Assembly: GCF_035083965.1 (NCBI RefSeq)
Contig: NC_089727.1
Location: forward strand, 11,227,501-11,291,500
Source: Branchiostoma lanceolatum
Taxonomy: Eukaryota; Chordata; Leptocardii; Amphioxiformes; Branchiostomatidae
Direction: 5' to 3'
DNA: 64,000 nt
In this document: positions 11,774 to 22,339 of the stretch, piece by piece
Layout: every line of letters starts with the position of its first letter
How positions within the stretch are numbered: position 1 is the first letter of the stretch
Translations under genes and position numbers: made by a program
Notes under the pieces: generated by a model
What the model saw: only the letters and a program-made list of their open reading frames with translations
Database searches by the model: none
What the model was told of the DNA's origin: nothing

Positions 11774-13788
11774 GTTGACCTACGTTAGTTCAGGTACAGA
11801 TATTCTGTCACCTACCTTTGGGCACAGCTTGAGTGTATTTTGCTCCTGGTTCCAACTTGAAGTCCAGGAACATGGTAGGGGTCCTTGTGTACACCTGGGA
11901 CTGAGGTAACAACAAGACACAGTGACTGAGACAACACAGGACAGATTTGTCATTATCATTCAAATGTAATTATTTACTTTGAGACCTACTGAAGAAACAG
12001 TATATTCTATAATTTTAGAAAGAACTGATGCTCGTATTGTCCATTACATGAAGTATCAGCGATATGAATAGATTATGATACGAGAGATAGAAGGATTAAC
12101 AATCTGCTTGGATGTTACAAAACATTTTGAAATATCTGACATTTTAGACATTTTCTTAACCCTTTGATTTGACATGACCACGATGTAAATACAGTAACTC
12201 CTTACCTTCACCCCCAGCGACTCCCCTGCAATCACAGCCACGGTAACCCCGTCCTTGCTGGGTTTGGGGATGTCCTTGCTCAGAAGTTCCTGGAAAGCCG
12301 GTTCCATCATCTTGTCTGCTTTCTTCAGGTTTATCCAGAGCTGCAGACCGTGGTTCTCTGTGTCGTCATCATTGGCCGGTACCTCACAGTGGACAACGCC
12401 TTTGCCTGCAGTCATCCACTGGAAATTGACAAGTGAATTTTTTTTTTCGTTTTCACAGTTCTGCGACTCGGGATCTAGCCTTTTGTGGGTATGTTGTCCA
12501 CTACAACAACTATAAAACACTAGAAGAAATGTTGGCTGCCAGGAATGATGCTATCATACTGACCTGCAGCCCACCAGCTTCGATAGTACCCTGATGTCCA
12601 TTGTGGTCCTCGTGTCTGGTCTGTCCACTCAGAATGTAGGTGGCCTGGAAAAATGGAGAACAGATCATCCCTGGTCAACAGACTCCTATCGCCCCATGAA
12701 ATGGCTTGCTTTGAAGTCTGGCAATATCATGTGGTTGTGTTGCTCCACAAACAGCTACACCGTAGATCTTGTCCTGTTAAATTGTTGATCACGCAAATTG
12801 TCCTTGTTGAATAATCAAAGGGTCAAAACAGACACCATACCGTTTGCTTCGTTGCATGAATGTATCACATCCTTACATAGATGCAGAATAAAGGACTGCG
12901 TTTGGTAACCTGGTATGAAGTCAAACCCCAGATTAGTAACCTAGATATGGAACTAGCAACGTGGATTAATCTTCATTGTATTGTGTACGTGTATGCTTTA
13001 TATTTTATTTTTTCTTGTACACTATATGTGGGGCTTGGGGTAGAAGTGTCTTCAAGGGGGTCGAGCTCGGGCTCTTGTTGTTCTCTTGCAACTAGCCCAC
13101 GGGAACGAATTCGCAATAAACTTTGTTATCGTTATCTAAGCTCTTGTCCTTAGCCCTATTCACTTCCCTGTGCAAAGGGGGACAGGAGTGAATAGGAACT
13201 ACTGTAGATATTTTCGAACGCGTTTACGAGAATGTATCTCGCTCAATCAACGTGTGTGCGATATGTATGTACGGCCGGAGGGCGATCCTACCCGCGGTCG
13301 GGCTGGTGCCTCGGGTGATACGGAATACCCCGTGTTGTATTCTAAATGTATATTTTGGAAATTTTTGGAAAGACAATTTACAACCTACAGTTTCATAACC
13401 TCGGTGTGGATGGTCGATAGCTCCTGGTTTGCCGACTTTGAACTCATTCATCACAGGGAAGGGGTTGAGTCCATCCTTCATCTGTAAGGACACAAGACAA
13501 TGATCGTCATTGAAACGTCTTTTTCTCTCATTAATATGTATTAACACAGAGGAACAAAATACAACTATCAAGGTATGAAGTGTGAGTCATCATGATATCA
13601 TTAGTTGGTGCCTTTTTTCATCATCAATCTTAAATGATATTCCGTGCACTATTTTCCACAAGATTTTAGAAGCAAAGCAGTTTACTGACCTCTGGCCACT
13701 CACTCTCTGGACCGACCGTGTACCTGATCTTGCTCCCAAAGCGTTCCCGCACTTCGGCATGGTGACTGGTGACAATAGTACGTGACAT
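10660..13788 (-). CDS. PIR: Pirin-like protein, copy A (diverged ends)
   Basis: Nine coding exons on the minus strand: 13788-13690, 13481-13389, 12644-12564, 12418-12206, 11900-11816, 11583-11539, 11385-11303, 11148-11082, 10805-10660. All have GT-AG borders and join in frame to 303 aa (human pirin is 290). Pirins are bicupin Fe-binding nuclear proteins linked to NF-kB co-regulation and quercetinase activity. The N-terminal cupin metal ligands are all present: His57 and His59 in DHPHRGYET, His101 and Glu103 in VVHCEVP. Oddities: the [14 protein letters not shown] segment of copy B is here rewritten as [28 protein letters not shown] has become LNPFPVMNEF. Copy A has a two-residue insertion in exon 4, and the C-terminus is extended by a duplicated WKSSALAA. 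The start is the ATG aligned with copy B. Homology continues a few codons upstream (RELRT), where no in-frame ATG was seen, so the true start may be in an earlier exon. Confidence 0.88.
11676..11776. repeat. (GGTT)n-(GCTT)n tetranucleotide microsatellite
   Basis: About seven GGTT units switch abruptly to about seventeen GCTT units, within the intron between exons 5 and 6 of pirin copy A. Confidence 0.95.
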
Positions 13789-14972
13789 TGCTGCCGGTGC
13801 TACTGTTCTCAACTCCCTTATGTAGATGCAGTTTCTGAGTCTACTTCTCAAGATCTTTTTTTTTTATTACGTCTGTCAAATTGAAACATAAAAACTTAGC
13901 AACATCAAGAAGAAAATTCCTCTTCAGATTCTTTAACATTTGAATTAAACTTTTTACGTTGCCTGAGAATATTCACAAAGAGGCCAATAAGAAAGACTGT
14001 AACGTCAAAAGTAGGGTTTCAACGGTGCTTTCACTGATTTTCATATGACCGCCGACCTGGGCATTTTATAACTCACCGGCAGTGCACTCGGAGTCGACTT
14101 CGTAGATTTGCATACAAGTAAAGGCGACCTGAGTCCGACTTGACCTTGGTCTCGGGGTTGCTCAAGCAAAAAGGGTCCTTGAGTAGCCTAAATTTCTGTT
14201 TACACAGTCCAAAATCGACTGCGCTGAGTCGGACTTGGTCTGATGTGCTCCAAGTGTGTTCGGAAAATGCATGTGTAAACTGGGCCTTAGATTTAAGTCC
14301 CCACTTAGAGATCAATATTCAGGAGGATCTGCGTAAAATAGTGAACAATAGGCTCATCCCTGGTGACACAGCCAAGCTTACAGGCTCGTTACCTAGCAAC
14401 GGCTGCCAGGAGATTCATCAAACGCGCCTTACGGCGGATTGTTTGTTACGATGTAGGAAATGCCTTGTAAACAGCGTCATACGGGCGAAATAATTAATTG
14501 TTTGAAGCCAAACCGGTGGATTAGTTTTACGGGAAACCGGAGGACAACCCCATGTGAATGTCGATCCGAAAGTCGAACACAAATAGGCAAGAACTATAAA
14601 CATTCTACTTTGCAGAGATTATTGTAGTAGTATCTCTGATTTTCTTTTAATCGGTATTGAGAATAGAGATTTTCCCCGAATTTTGAGATCTTTTAGAATG
14701 ATTTTTAAAATAACTGATATTGTAGTGTAAAGTTAAAGGCGATATCGTTAAACACACGTACGCTATAGCGTCTTTCCACGATAGTTTTAAACAAAGTTTT
14801 GAGTTAGATATACAGGCGCTAGGTGTGACAGGTCGTTCAATGTGATGCAGACGGCACCGCCCAGCATAGTTCTGGATGGAACCGTTGTGAAAAAAAAGCA
14901 ACAACAACGACAACATGAAACGCGAAATGTTACTTTCTCATATGGATATTCCTCATCAGAACATAACTATTA

Positions 14973-15020
14973 CTGTTGCCCTCTGTTGTGTTTTTTTAAA
15001 AACACAACAGAGGGCAACAG
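14973..15020. repeat. Near-perfect 48-bp palindrome
   Basis: Two 23-bp arms beginning CTGTTGCCCTCTG and its exact reverse complement are separated by only two T residues. It lies upstream of pirin copy A. It could be a tiny foldback element or the inverted-repeat core of a MITE; no target duplication was identified. Confidence 0.85.
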
Positions 15021-15364
15021 AAGTGCGGTTTGGTGCGGGCTTGTCTATATTTACAGTACGTCCTTGAATAGTGGTGCGGTTTGCCTCAGCAGTAGCCTAT
15101 AAATGAAACACGCCACTAGAAAGACATTCATACAGCTATTTAAAAGAAGTACGGATACCTCATGTGCACAACGACTGGACAATCAGTGTGAGACTGTATG
15201 GATTTAGATCTATGCATGAAATAACTTCTAAGAATATCCACAAGTGACAGACACACCTTGAGGAGATTTGCGTGAGGAGACTTGAAGAAGCGTCTTGAGT
15301 CGAAGCAAGCTTGGAGAGACTGTTCTGAGGTCGTGATGGGATGGCTCGCTCTCCAATCAAGTAA

Positions 15365-15383
15365 CCGTTCCGTGATGACGTCA
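15365..15383. promoter_or_regulatory. CRE-containing block upstream of pirin A
   Basis: The perfect CRE palindrome TGACGTCA (15376-15383) sits in CCGTTCCGTGATGACGTCA. Seventeen of these 19 bases recur upstream of pirin copy B at 21422-21440. It lies about 1.6 kb upstream of the pirin A coding start, consistent with a promoter plus a first non-coding intron (inference). Confidence 0.4.
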
Positions 15384-15984
15384 CCAGGAACAGTCCAATG
15401 CATATGACAGTGTCCCCTCTAAATGATATCTAGTATCATTTTGATCAATGATTTGCTAACGACTATCCTATTTGTATGTTAGAAACAGATGACACTGAAC
15501 AAAGAATCTTACTTATCGGGACACTTGTCAAAACAAACGCATTTCTATTGTATAACAAAATGCGAAGTTCTGGAAGAAAAAAACATGGAGTTGACATCAT
15601 CCCTTTTCGTCATTGGTCTGTCTGAAAAATGAATAAATTCAGATTGCTTTCATATAGTCCATTTGGAGTTGAAACTATAGCGATGTAAAACACGGCTCAG
15701 TGGTCGCCCGGGAAACTGTTAAGTCGTTAATCGGGCCTGAATTAGCACAAAGCTGATGGATGAAACGACTTACCATTTACATTTCATGATGAAGGCAACT
15801 GTTTTTGGCCCGACTTTATTTTGCACGTTCACGTCAGTTTTGTGGTGCATGTATGGCCTTAGTAAAACTTTTAAACCTCTATAATCACGATGGATGGATG
15901 CTTTATGTCAACTGCCCTTACAAGTTACGGTACAAATAGCGTCGATATATGCCACAGAATTAGCAGTGTTGAATCATTCGCGCC

Positions 15985-16065
15985 TGGCGCTTTCAATTTC
16001 AATTTTATTTATTTTACCAGGGTACATCTCAGATCAATAGATCTGCTTTTCAATTGACACTGGGC
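15985..16065 (-). mobile_element. LINE-like 3' tail fragment
   Basis: On the minus strand the sequence reads GTACCCTGGTAAAATAAA and then (TTGAAA)-type short repeats. A CCTGGT-AAATA end followed by a microsatellite A-rich tail resembles 3' ends of CR1/L2-clade retrotransposons. A similar tail occurs at 48655-48720. The 5' extent is not recognisable. Confidence 0.35.
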
Positions 16066-16909
16066 ACAAACATCAAAAATACAATCAGGGGAAAAATAAC
16101 ACAGATAAATACAAATATACAGATAACGTTACATGTACAGACATATATTTCAACTTAAGCTTATTCCAATAACTTCTTAGTTACAGAATCAGTTAGTTAC
16201 ACGCTTGAAGGTTCAACTTTTTGTTTCGGCTTTCATAAGTTTATTCTGGAACTTATTTCAATGCTTTTCTCAAAAAAGAGGCAAGGCTAAGGATCATACT
16301 CACACGATTGTTTTATTCGTCAAAAGAAACCAATATTTACATGATGCAACTCTGCATGTTTCCATGGCATTGCTACAGCGCTCACATATGTTGACAGAAC
16401 AGGTCCAGAGTTTTAGACCCCAACATATGTACAAGGTTTGTGTCATCATTGTAAAAGGGTCTCTTATTGACATGTAATTGACCAGTCTAATCTAGTTTGA
16501 TACAAATATACACCATCAAGCCACAAATATAGTTAAGTCAAGTGTTTGATTTATGATTTATCATTTCAATAAAACATGTAACTTTCCTAATAGCAAAGTT
16601 GAGTATCCAACATTATACGAAGCTGAATATGGTGTCAAGTTCAAGGCATTAACTAAATATTCAAACATTCATCTCATTCTGATAAATATTCCAATATCAA
16701 CATTATACATAAAAGTGCCAAAAGCTCCAGATTCAGTTTGTACATTTGGGGTTTGCAGTATGGTAAAACATTAAGGACCTTATCAACCTTGCAGTAGTAG
16801 TTACATCATTTCTAAGTGTGCAAACTGTATTGTAGATCAATCTAAGAACCAGTAATAGGAATATGACACAGTGACACAAATGATGATGAAATATTAGATC
16901 ATACTATAT

Positions 16910-16915
16910 TTTATT
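16910..16915 (-). terminator. Possible poly(A) signal of pirin B
   Basis: AATAAA on the minus strand, about 350 bp past the pirin B stop codon and beyond the inverted-repeat element. The position is plausible but untested. Confidence 0.3.
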
Positions 16916-16977
16916 TACAATGTTCCTGTTCCTTTGTGCCATCCCCAAAAGGAAGCGATGACATACATCAGCTATTA

Positions 16978-17218
16978 TACCCAATTGCAGTCTCCAAGCA
17001 GATCTATCAGTGGCAAAACAGTATCCATGGACCAGAAGCAATATCCAACTGAGATCTTTGGCAAAACATGTTGGATAGGCTCATTAACAGGCACATGGCT
17101 GAGCTTGTCCAATGTAGTAGTTTTGCCAGCAGATCTCTGGTGGCCAGTTGGATACTGTTTCGGCCCATGGATACTTTCTTGCCATCCGGAGATCTGCTTG
17201 GAGATCACCTAATTTGTG
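16978..17218. mobile_element. Inverted-repeat (MITE-like) element 3' of pirin B
   Basis: Roughly 240 bp whose ends are inverted copies of about 70 bp each: CTCCAAGCAGATCT, then a GGCAA spacer, then AGTATCCATGG and TATCCAACT in the left arm, with the reverse complement at the right. The motif AGATCT...TGGCAAAAC occurs twice more internally. It ends about 50 bp beyond the pirin B stop, so it probably lies in or at the end of that gene's 3' UTR. Exact termini are uncertain. Confidence 0.7.
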
Positions 17219-17266
17219 CCATGACTGATTATGTGCAGTTCTTTAATTACTTTTCCTTTAAACCAC

Positions 17267-20200
17267 TTAGTCCTCGTATACAACAAAAGAGTTCCAGTTT
17301 GGTGCGTTCTCGAAGCCATTCCTGCCATGACGATAATCATTCATGGCTTCACGGATCTCTTCCTGTGAGTTCATCACAAAAGGGCCTGAAAAACAGGAGA
17401 TTTCATGGGTTAGTCGAAATAGAATATACATTATAAGGAAAAATATTGAATCGTCAATCAAATATAGTGTTGAACTGTTATTGTGCTTAAGAAATGAAAC
17501 TTAAATTCAGCAGTGTAGTAAAAAGGCTAGTTTTTTGTTTGCTCATAAATACCAAAGAACAATTCAACCATCTTGGCAGAGGCAAAAGCTAGTCCGTATT
17601 TGATGGACAAAAGTAATGGGATCCTACCATGCTGATATACCGGCTCATTGATTGGCTCTCCTGCAATCAGCACAAAGTGAACCTTTTCTGGTCCCTGAAC
17701 AACACAGAAGACAGGAACTCATGAAACTTCATATCAGAAAAACATGTAATAAACAGATACAAGTACATGTACCACACAAAATGAGTTCCTAATATTCCAA
17801 ACCATACCTTGTTCTGCAGGGTCAGTCCTTCTCCATCGCTCATGACCATGGTGTGATGTGGTTTTCCCACAGTTTGTTTGTCCTCTGGGCCTGTAGGGTA
17901 GATGGAATGATAGCTGTCAATGGAAAGTGACAGTAACACCTCAACATTTGCAACTCCTGAACATCTTGCACTAGTTGCAGGTGGCATTTTCCAAAACCGT
18001 ACCACACATCATAACATCCTAAGCACTCTAGTGCAAGATAGACAAAATAGAATGGATTTGTAAAGTTCACTTTGGCCGGGACAGTACAGAAGACTACATG
18101 ATGGATACTGTCTGTGGTGGAGTGTGGTCGCACAAACTTGACATAGGATTATTTTTTTTCTAAAACATCTATATGTACATGCAAATACAATCTATGATAT
18201 GAAGTCTGTGTGGCCCAGAGGATCATGTTTGCTGTACTTACCAAGATGCACGTGTCCTGACAGCACATAAACAAACCCATTCCATCCTAGGAAAAAGAAA
18301 ATACATGTCCTTCAAAAGTTGAAATGCACTCATATTCTTGTACTTCACTCACTGCATTTCTGCATGCTACATTTGGTGTCTGAACCAGCAAGCTTTCCCT
18401 AGCATTGCTCACCTGACAAAATCAGACTATTGACCATGAACATTTCGTGTTGATAAAAAGGACTGATGTCATTAAATGTACCTCTTACAGAAGACTTAAA
18501 CATTGTATGCAATCATTATATTTTTTCTTCATCTCACAAATGCACCTAAGTTACCTTTGGGCACAGCTTGAGTGTATTTTGCTCCTGGCTCCAACTTGAA
18601 GTCCAGGTACATGGTAGGGGTCCTTGTGTACACCTTGGACTGAGGTAACAACAAAATGTCATAATGTCTACTGACTAGGACAAGTGTATGTCATTGACCA
18701 TTTTTTGAAGGACATTGTTACTGTCATTCTGATTTATGGATAAGATATAGAAACGTTACTTAGGTTAATGATTATTCTTGCCTGGTGTTACTATTGCATT
18801 GTGTACAATGACACAATGAATTGTCACTGCGACATTTCACATACATGTATATGACATTGACAACACCTTACCTTCACCCCCAGCGACTCCCCTGCAATCA
18901 CAGCCACGGTAACCCCGTCCTTGCTGGGTTTGGGGATGTCCTTGCTCAAAAGTTCCTGGTAAGCCGGTTCCATCATCTTGTCTGCTTTCTTCAGGTTTAT
19001 CCAGAGCTGCAGACCGTGGCCCTCCGTTTCATCCCCCGGCATCTCACAATGGACGATCCCTCTTCCTGCAGTCATCCACTAACATGGGAACATTTTACAT
19101 TCATTTTTATCTTGTGAGGTTAACTTAAATCCTGCCTTCAGTTTATCTATCTTGGTTGTGACTTGTCAGTAGTTCAAACTTAAATCTATCCCCAGAAGCT
19201 GATTACTTTAAAGTTTCCCTATGGCCTACCATGTCTTCTCTGTAGGACATATAAACTTTTTTGTCTCTCAGTTTAATTGTGAGCTGAGTCTTAAGGTACT
19301 GTATGTACCAACAAGCTAGTCTGCTACAGTCTTATAATTCCATGCCTAACTTAGCAATGTACTTGTATGTGCACTTCTAAAAGGACTTAGTGATATGCCT
19401 GTGACATGAGAATTTTAACCACCATGTAAGAACGTCTGCTTGAGTAACACCACAGTACTGCATCCTGACCTGCAGGTCACCAGGCCCGATCCTGCCCTTG
19501 TGTCCCATGAAGTCCTCATGTCTGGTCTGTCCACTCAGCATGTAGGTGGCCTGCAAACAGACAACAGGGCTGCTCAATAGACAATCCACAATAGTGAGCC
19601 ATCTCATTTGACAATAACTGGAAGCCAGATAAAATGTTAACCCTTAATTCCCTTCTATAAGGATGTCCCTGTAGCTTAATTGGTAGCAGCCTCACAGTTG
19701 AGCTCCTGGTCTCCATTAGTATGTAACTGGTGGTTTAAATACGGGGAAGGGCATCCTGGTTGGAGCTGCATTCATCTTTCGGAAGGGACATAAACTAGTT
19801 GTAGCATAATCGAGGAGGTGCCTTGAGCATGTTAAGAGCTACAACAGTGTCATTACTCAAATGGATACCTACTGGCTGTACTTCAGATGAACATAAATAA
19901 GAGTCTGATATAGATGGGCAATTAAGAGTGACCACTGAAGCACCCTACCGTTTCAAATCCTCGGTGTGGATGGTCAGGAAATCCAGCCGGTTTTCTGACT
20001 TTAAATTCGTCTAGCATGAGGAAGGGGTCCAGGCTGTTCAGCTGTGAGGGAGATATTTGGGCAATGTTACTATTCGCAGGCATCAGTGTCTGATGCATGG
20101 TGGCAAGTAGTACAAAGATATTCCTTCATGATGTAACGTTGAGCTTCAAAATGATGTTCAGAGCAACACTGCAGATTGAAGAAACTTTTAATCGTAGTAA

Positions 20201-20416
20201 AATTCAAGTATTCAAGGATCTTTCCATCAGTTTGACATTTGCATCCATTGCAAAAAAACTCATATTGCATTGAAATAAAAGTTTTTTTTTTTTTAATTAT
20301 CATACCAAATAAAGCGGATAACTTACTTCTGGCCTACCAACACTGCGCCTGACCCGTGCCCCCACCCCCTCATCCTGTTCCACACTCTCAAAACTCCTGG
20401 CAATTGTACGAGACAT
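17267..20416 (-). CDS. PIR: Pirin, copy B (canonical)
   Basis: Nine coding exons on the minus strand: 20416-20327, 20041-19949, 19550-19470, 19078-18872, 18639-18555, 18286-18242, 17890-17808, 17694-17628, 17385-17267. All are GT-AG and the joined product is 289 aa, matching human pirin in length. The N-terminus carries [14 protein letters not shown] and DPFLMLDEF. Metal ligands are His54 and His56 (DHPHRGFET) and His98 and Glu100 (VHCEMP). The C-terminal cupin contains [14 protein letters not shown] and ends [17 protein letters not shown]. It is expected to be a nuclear Fe-dependent transcriptional co-regulator. The same open frame extends upstream to another ATG at 20590, adding 58 residues that begin with a hydrophobic stretch (MKTEHILLFCTLSHLIQ). 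Whether that is translated is open; the start chosen here matches the family. Copy A lies just downstream in the same orientation with identical intron phases. Confidence 0.93.
19662..19800 (+). mobile_element. tRNA-derived SINE in pirin B intron
   Basis: Starts GGATGTCCCTGTAGCTTAAT, with an A-box-like TAGCTTAATTGG and a B-box-like GGTTTAAATAC at 19732-19742, then a body containing TTCATCTTTCGGAAGGGACA. It lies in the intron between coding exons 2 and 3 of pirin B, antisense to the gene. The 3' limit is uncertain and may extend to about 19920. Its head resembles the SINE at 61388. Confidence 0.6.
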
Positions 20417-21421
20417 CGCTGTTGCGGTTCTCAAATCCTTAGAGCTGTTATTCACGACAAATGAGTCTGTTCTGATAGGTTTGACAGGTTGGAAGGCCTC
20501 ACTGTCTTGGTACTGGTTGTCGTGACGACCGACTGTTGTCTGGATCAGGTGACTCAGGGTGCAGAATAAGAGGATATGTTCAGTCTTCATGCACTTGCCA
20601 GGTTGAAGATGATAAAAGAGACATGACTTAAAGTTTACAAACCTGATTGCTGTAGAAATTTTTTTTAAGAGTTATTTCCCAAGAAACTATAATACAATTA
20701 TCAATGTTAAAGTGAAATACAAGTTTTTCTGCTGGTCATAGATAAACAAAGACACCGCTGCTGAAATGATGTGTCTGCAAAACTGTAGATTGAAACAGTT
20801 AAAACTTGAATTTCTTTCTGCCACTGTTATCAATGGAAATGTGGGAACATCAGCCAAACATCCAGCAACCAAAAAGAAACTACTCTGTAATAAATGCAAT
20901 TTTATCTAAAACAACTTTTAAAATGAAGCCAATGACTTCGATATAACGTTACATATGGAATACAACAAATTTGACCTTGTCAGGTAAGCTCCTATATTTA
21001 TATAACAATCTTTTCTACTTTTGCGAAAGAACAGTAGAGGCCAAAATGAACATAACTTACGACTATTCGTCCTCACATGCAGTCGTCCTTCTGTTGATCA
21101 GCTTCCGAAACCCTCACCAGTCTTCTATTTACCTGGTGTCTACCGGGCCTGTTATTTGTAATAGTCAGAATGTTTGTTCATTCTGATACAGCAACTGCAG
21201 GTGAGTCAGCAGACTGAATTGCAAAGTTGTACTTCTAGACCCCGCCCCCTCCTCGTTTTGAATGTCTGTAGGATCTATGACTGCGTAATACTAATACATA
21301 GAAGGAACAAATGACTCAGCGGTGCGCAGACACCTCCAGCCATCTGGCATAGGCTCGAGCCACAGAGCCTCATAGAAAACCGTCGTTCGTGACATGTCGC
21401 CAGCGGCGGTGCCGTCTGCGA

Positions 21422-21460
21422 CGGTTCCATGATGACGTCAAACCAAGATGGCGGCGACCA
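21422..21460. promoter_or_regulatory. CRE/YY1-type promoter, possibly bidirectional
   Basis: A perfect CRE (TGACGTCA, 21433-21440) is followed within a few bases by CAAGATGGCGGCGACC, a textbook YY1-type site overlapping a start codon. This arrangement is typical of TATA-less, often bidirectional animal promoters. On the minus strand it would drive pirin copy B, about 1 kb away. On the plus strand it could drive the candidate exon at 21448. Confidence 0.5.
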
Positions 21461-21561
21461 TCGGGCGGCATGGGGAGCAGCGAAACTATATGGCAGACTT
21501 CACAACAACAACTGCATGTGCATCGACAACTATAGATACAAACTGGCATACGTCTAACAGG
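21448..21561 (+). CDS. Candidate first exon of a small unknown gene
   Basis: The ATG embedded in the YY1-type motif opens a 38-codon frame (MAATIGRHGEQRNYMADFTT and on to HTSNR) that ends at a GTACG donor-like site in phase 0. A pyrimidine-rich acceptor (TTTCTTATTTAG) exists far downstream at 26831. The exon it starts could end this gene in any of three short frames, which would place the whole satellite array in the intron. The product is not recognised. This is inference from promoter context and splice-like signals only. Confidence 0.25.
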
Positions 21562-22339
21562 GTACGATAATAAGAATATTTTAGAAGTCTAAAAGCATGA
21601 AACGTGCCGCTAGAGCTTTTTAGATCATGCGTAACAGTAGCCGACGTTAGAAATCATAAGTCTATGCAAGGACACTATATAATGTCCTTGGTCTATGCGA
21701 GGACTACGCCGCACGTGTGAATTTTATCCTGATATTCTTGATCTTGATCGGGTACTGGGCAACACCTCTTTGTTGGAGTAAGGCTGTAGCCTGTCATAAT
21801 GAGGATTTTTCTCCACTATTGGCAGACTGTAGTAAGAATATTAACATTTGATTATAGTCACAAAACAACAAATTTAAACACGAAAACAAACAATGCCAGG
21901 ATAACGAATTTGGTTCACAAAGCCAGCTCTATACCATTTGGGTCAACCTGACCATATAGAATTGATGAAATGTTAGGAAGACAAAGGAAGACAACGTTGG
22001 TAAAGGAGAAATTTGACAAAAACTTATGGAAAATGTTCGGAATTACATATTACTGTAAAACACTGCATTCATGAGACAAATTATTGCATATCTTTGCAAC
22101 AATAACAAACAGATGTTTGGATAAACATGTCTAGCAAACAAAAATTCCAACATGACTTTTCGTGATTTTGATCTTTTCCATCTATACAGACATAACTATG
22201 CTACACATTATTTAGTCATATTATAACTCATGTGATAGTTATAAAACCTATTCAAATTCCTTTTTGATTCAGACCTGCTTCTGACCGTTACACAAGCTGT
22301 ATAAAGTAACTATAAGCTACAAATTTTCTAAACAATCAT

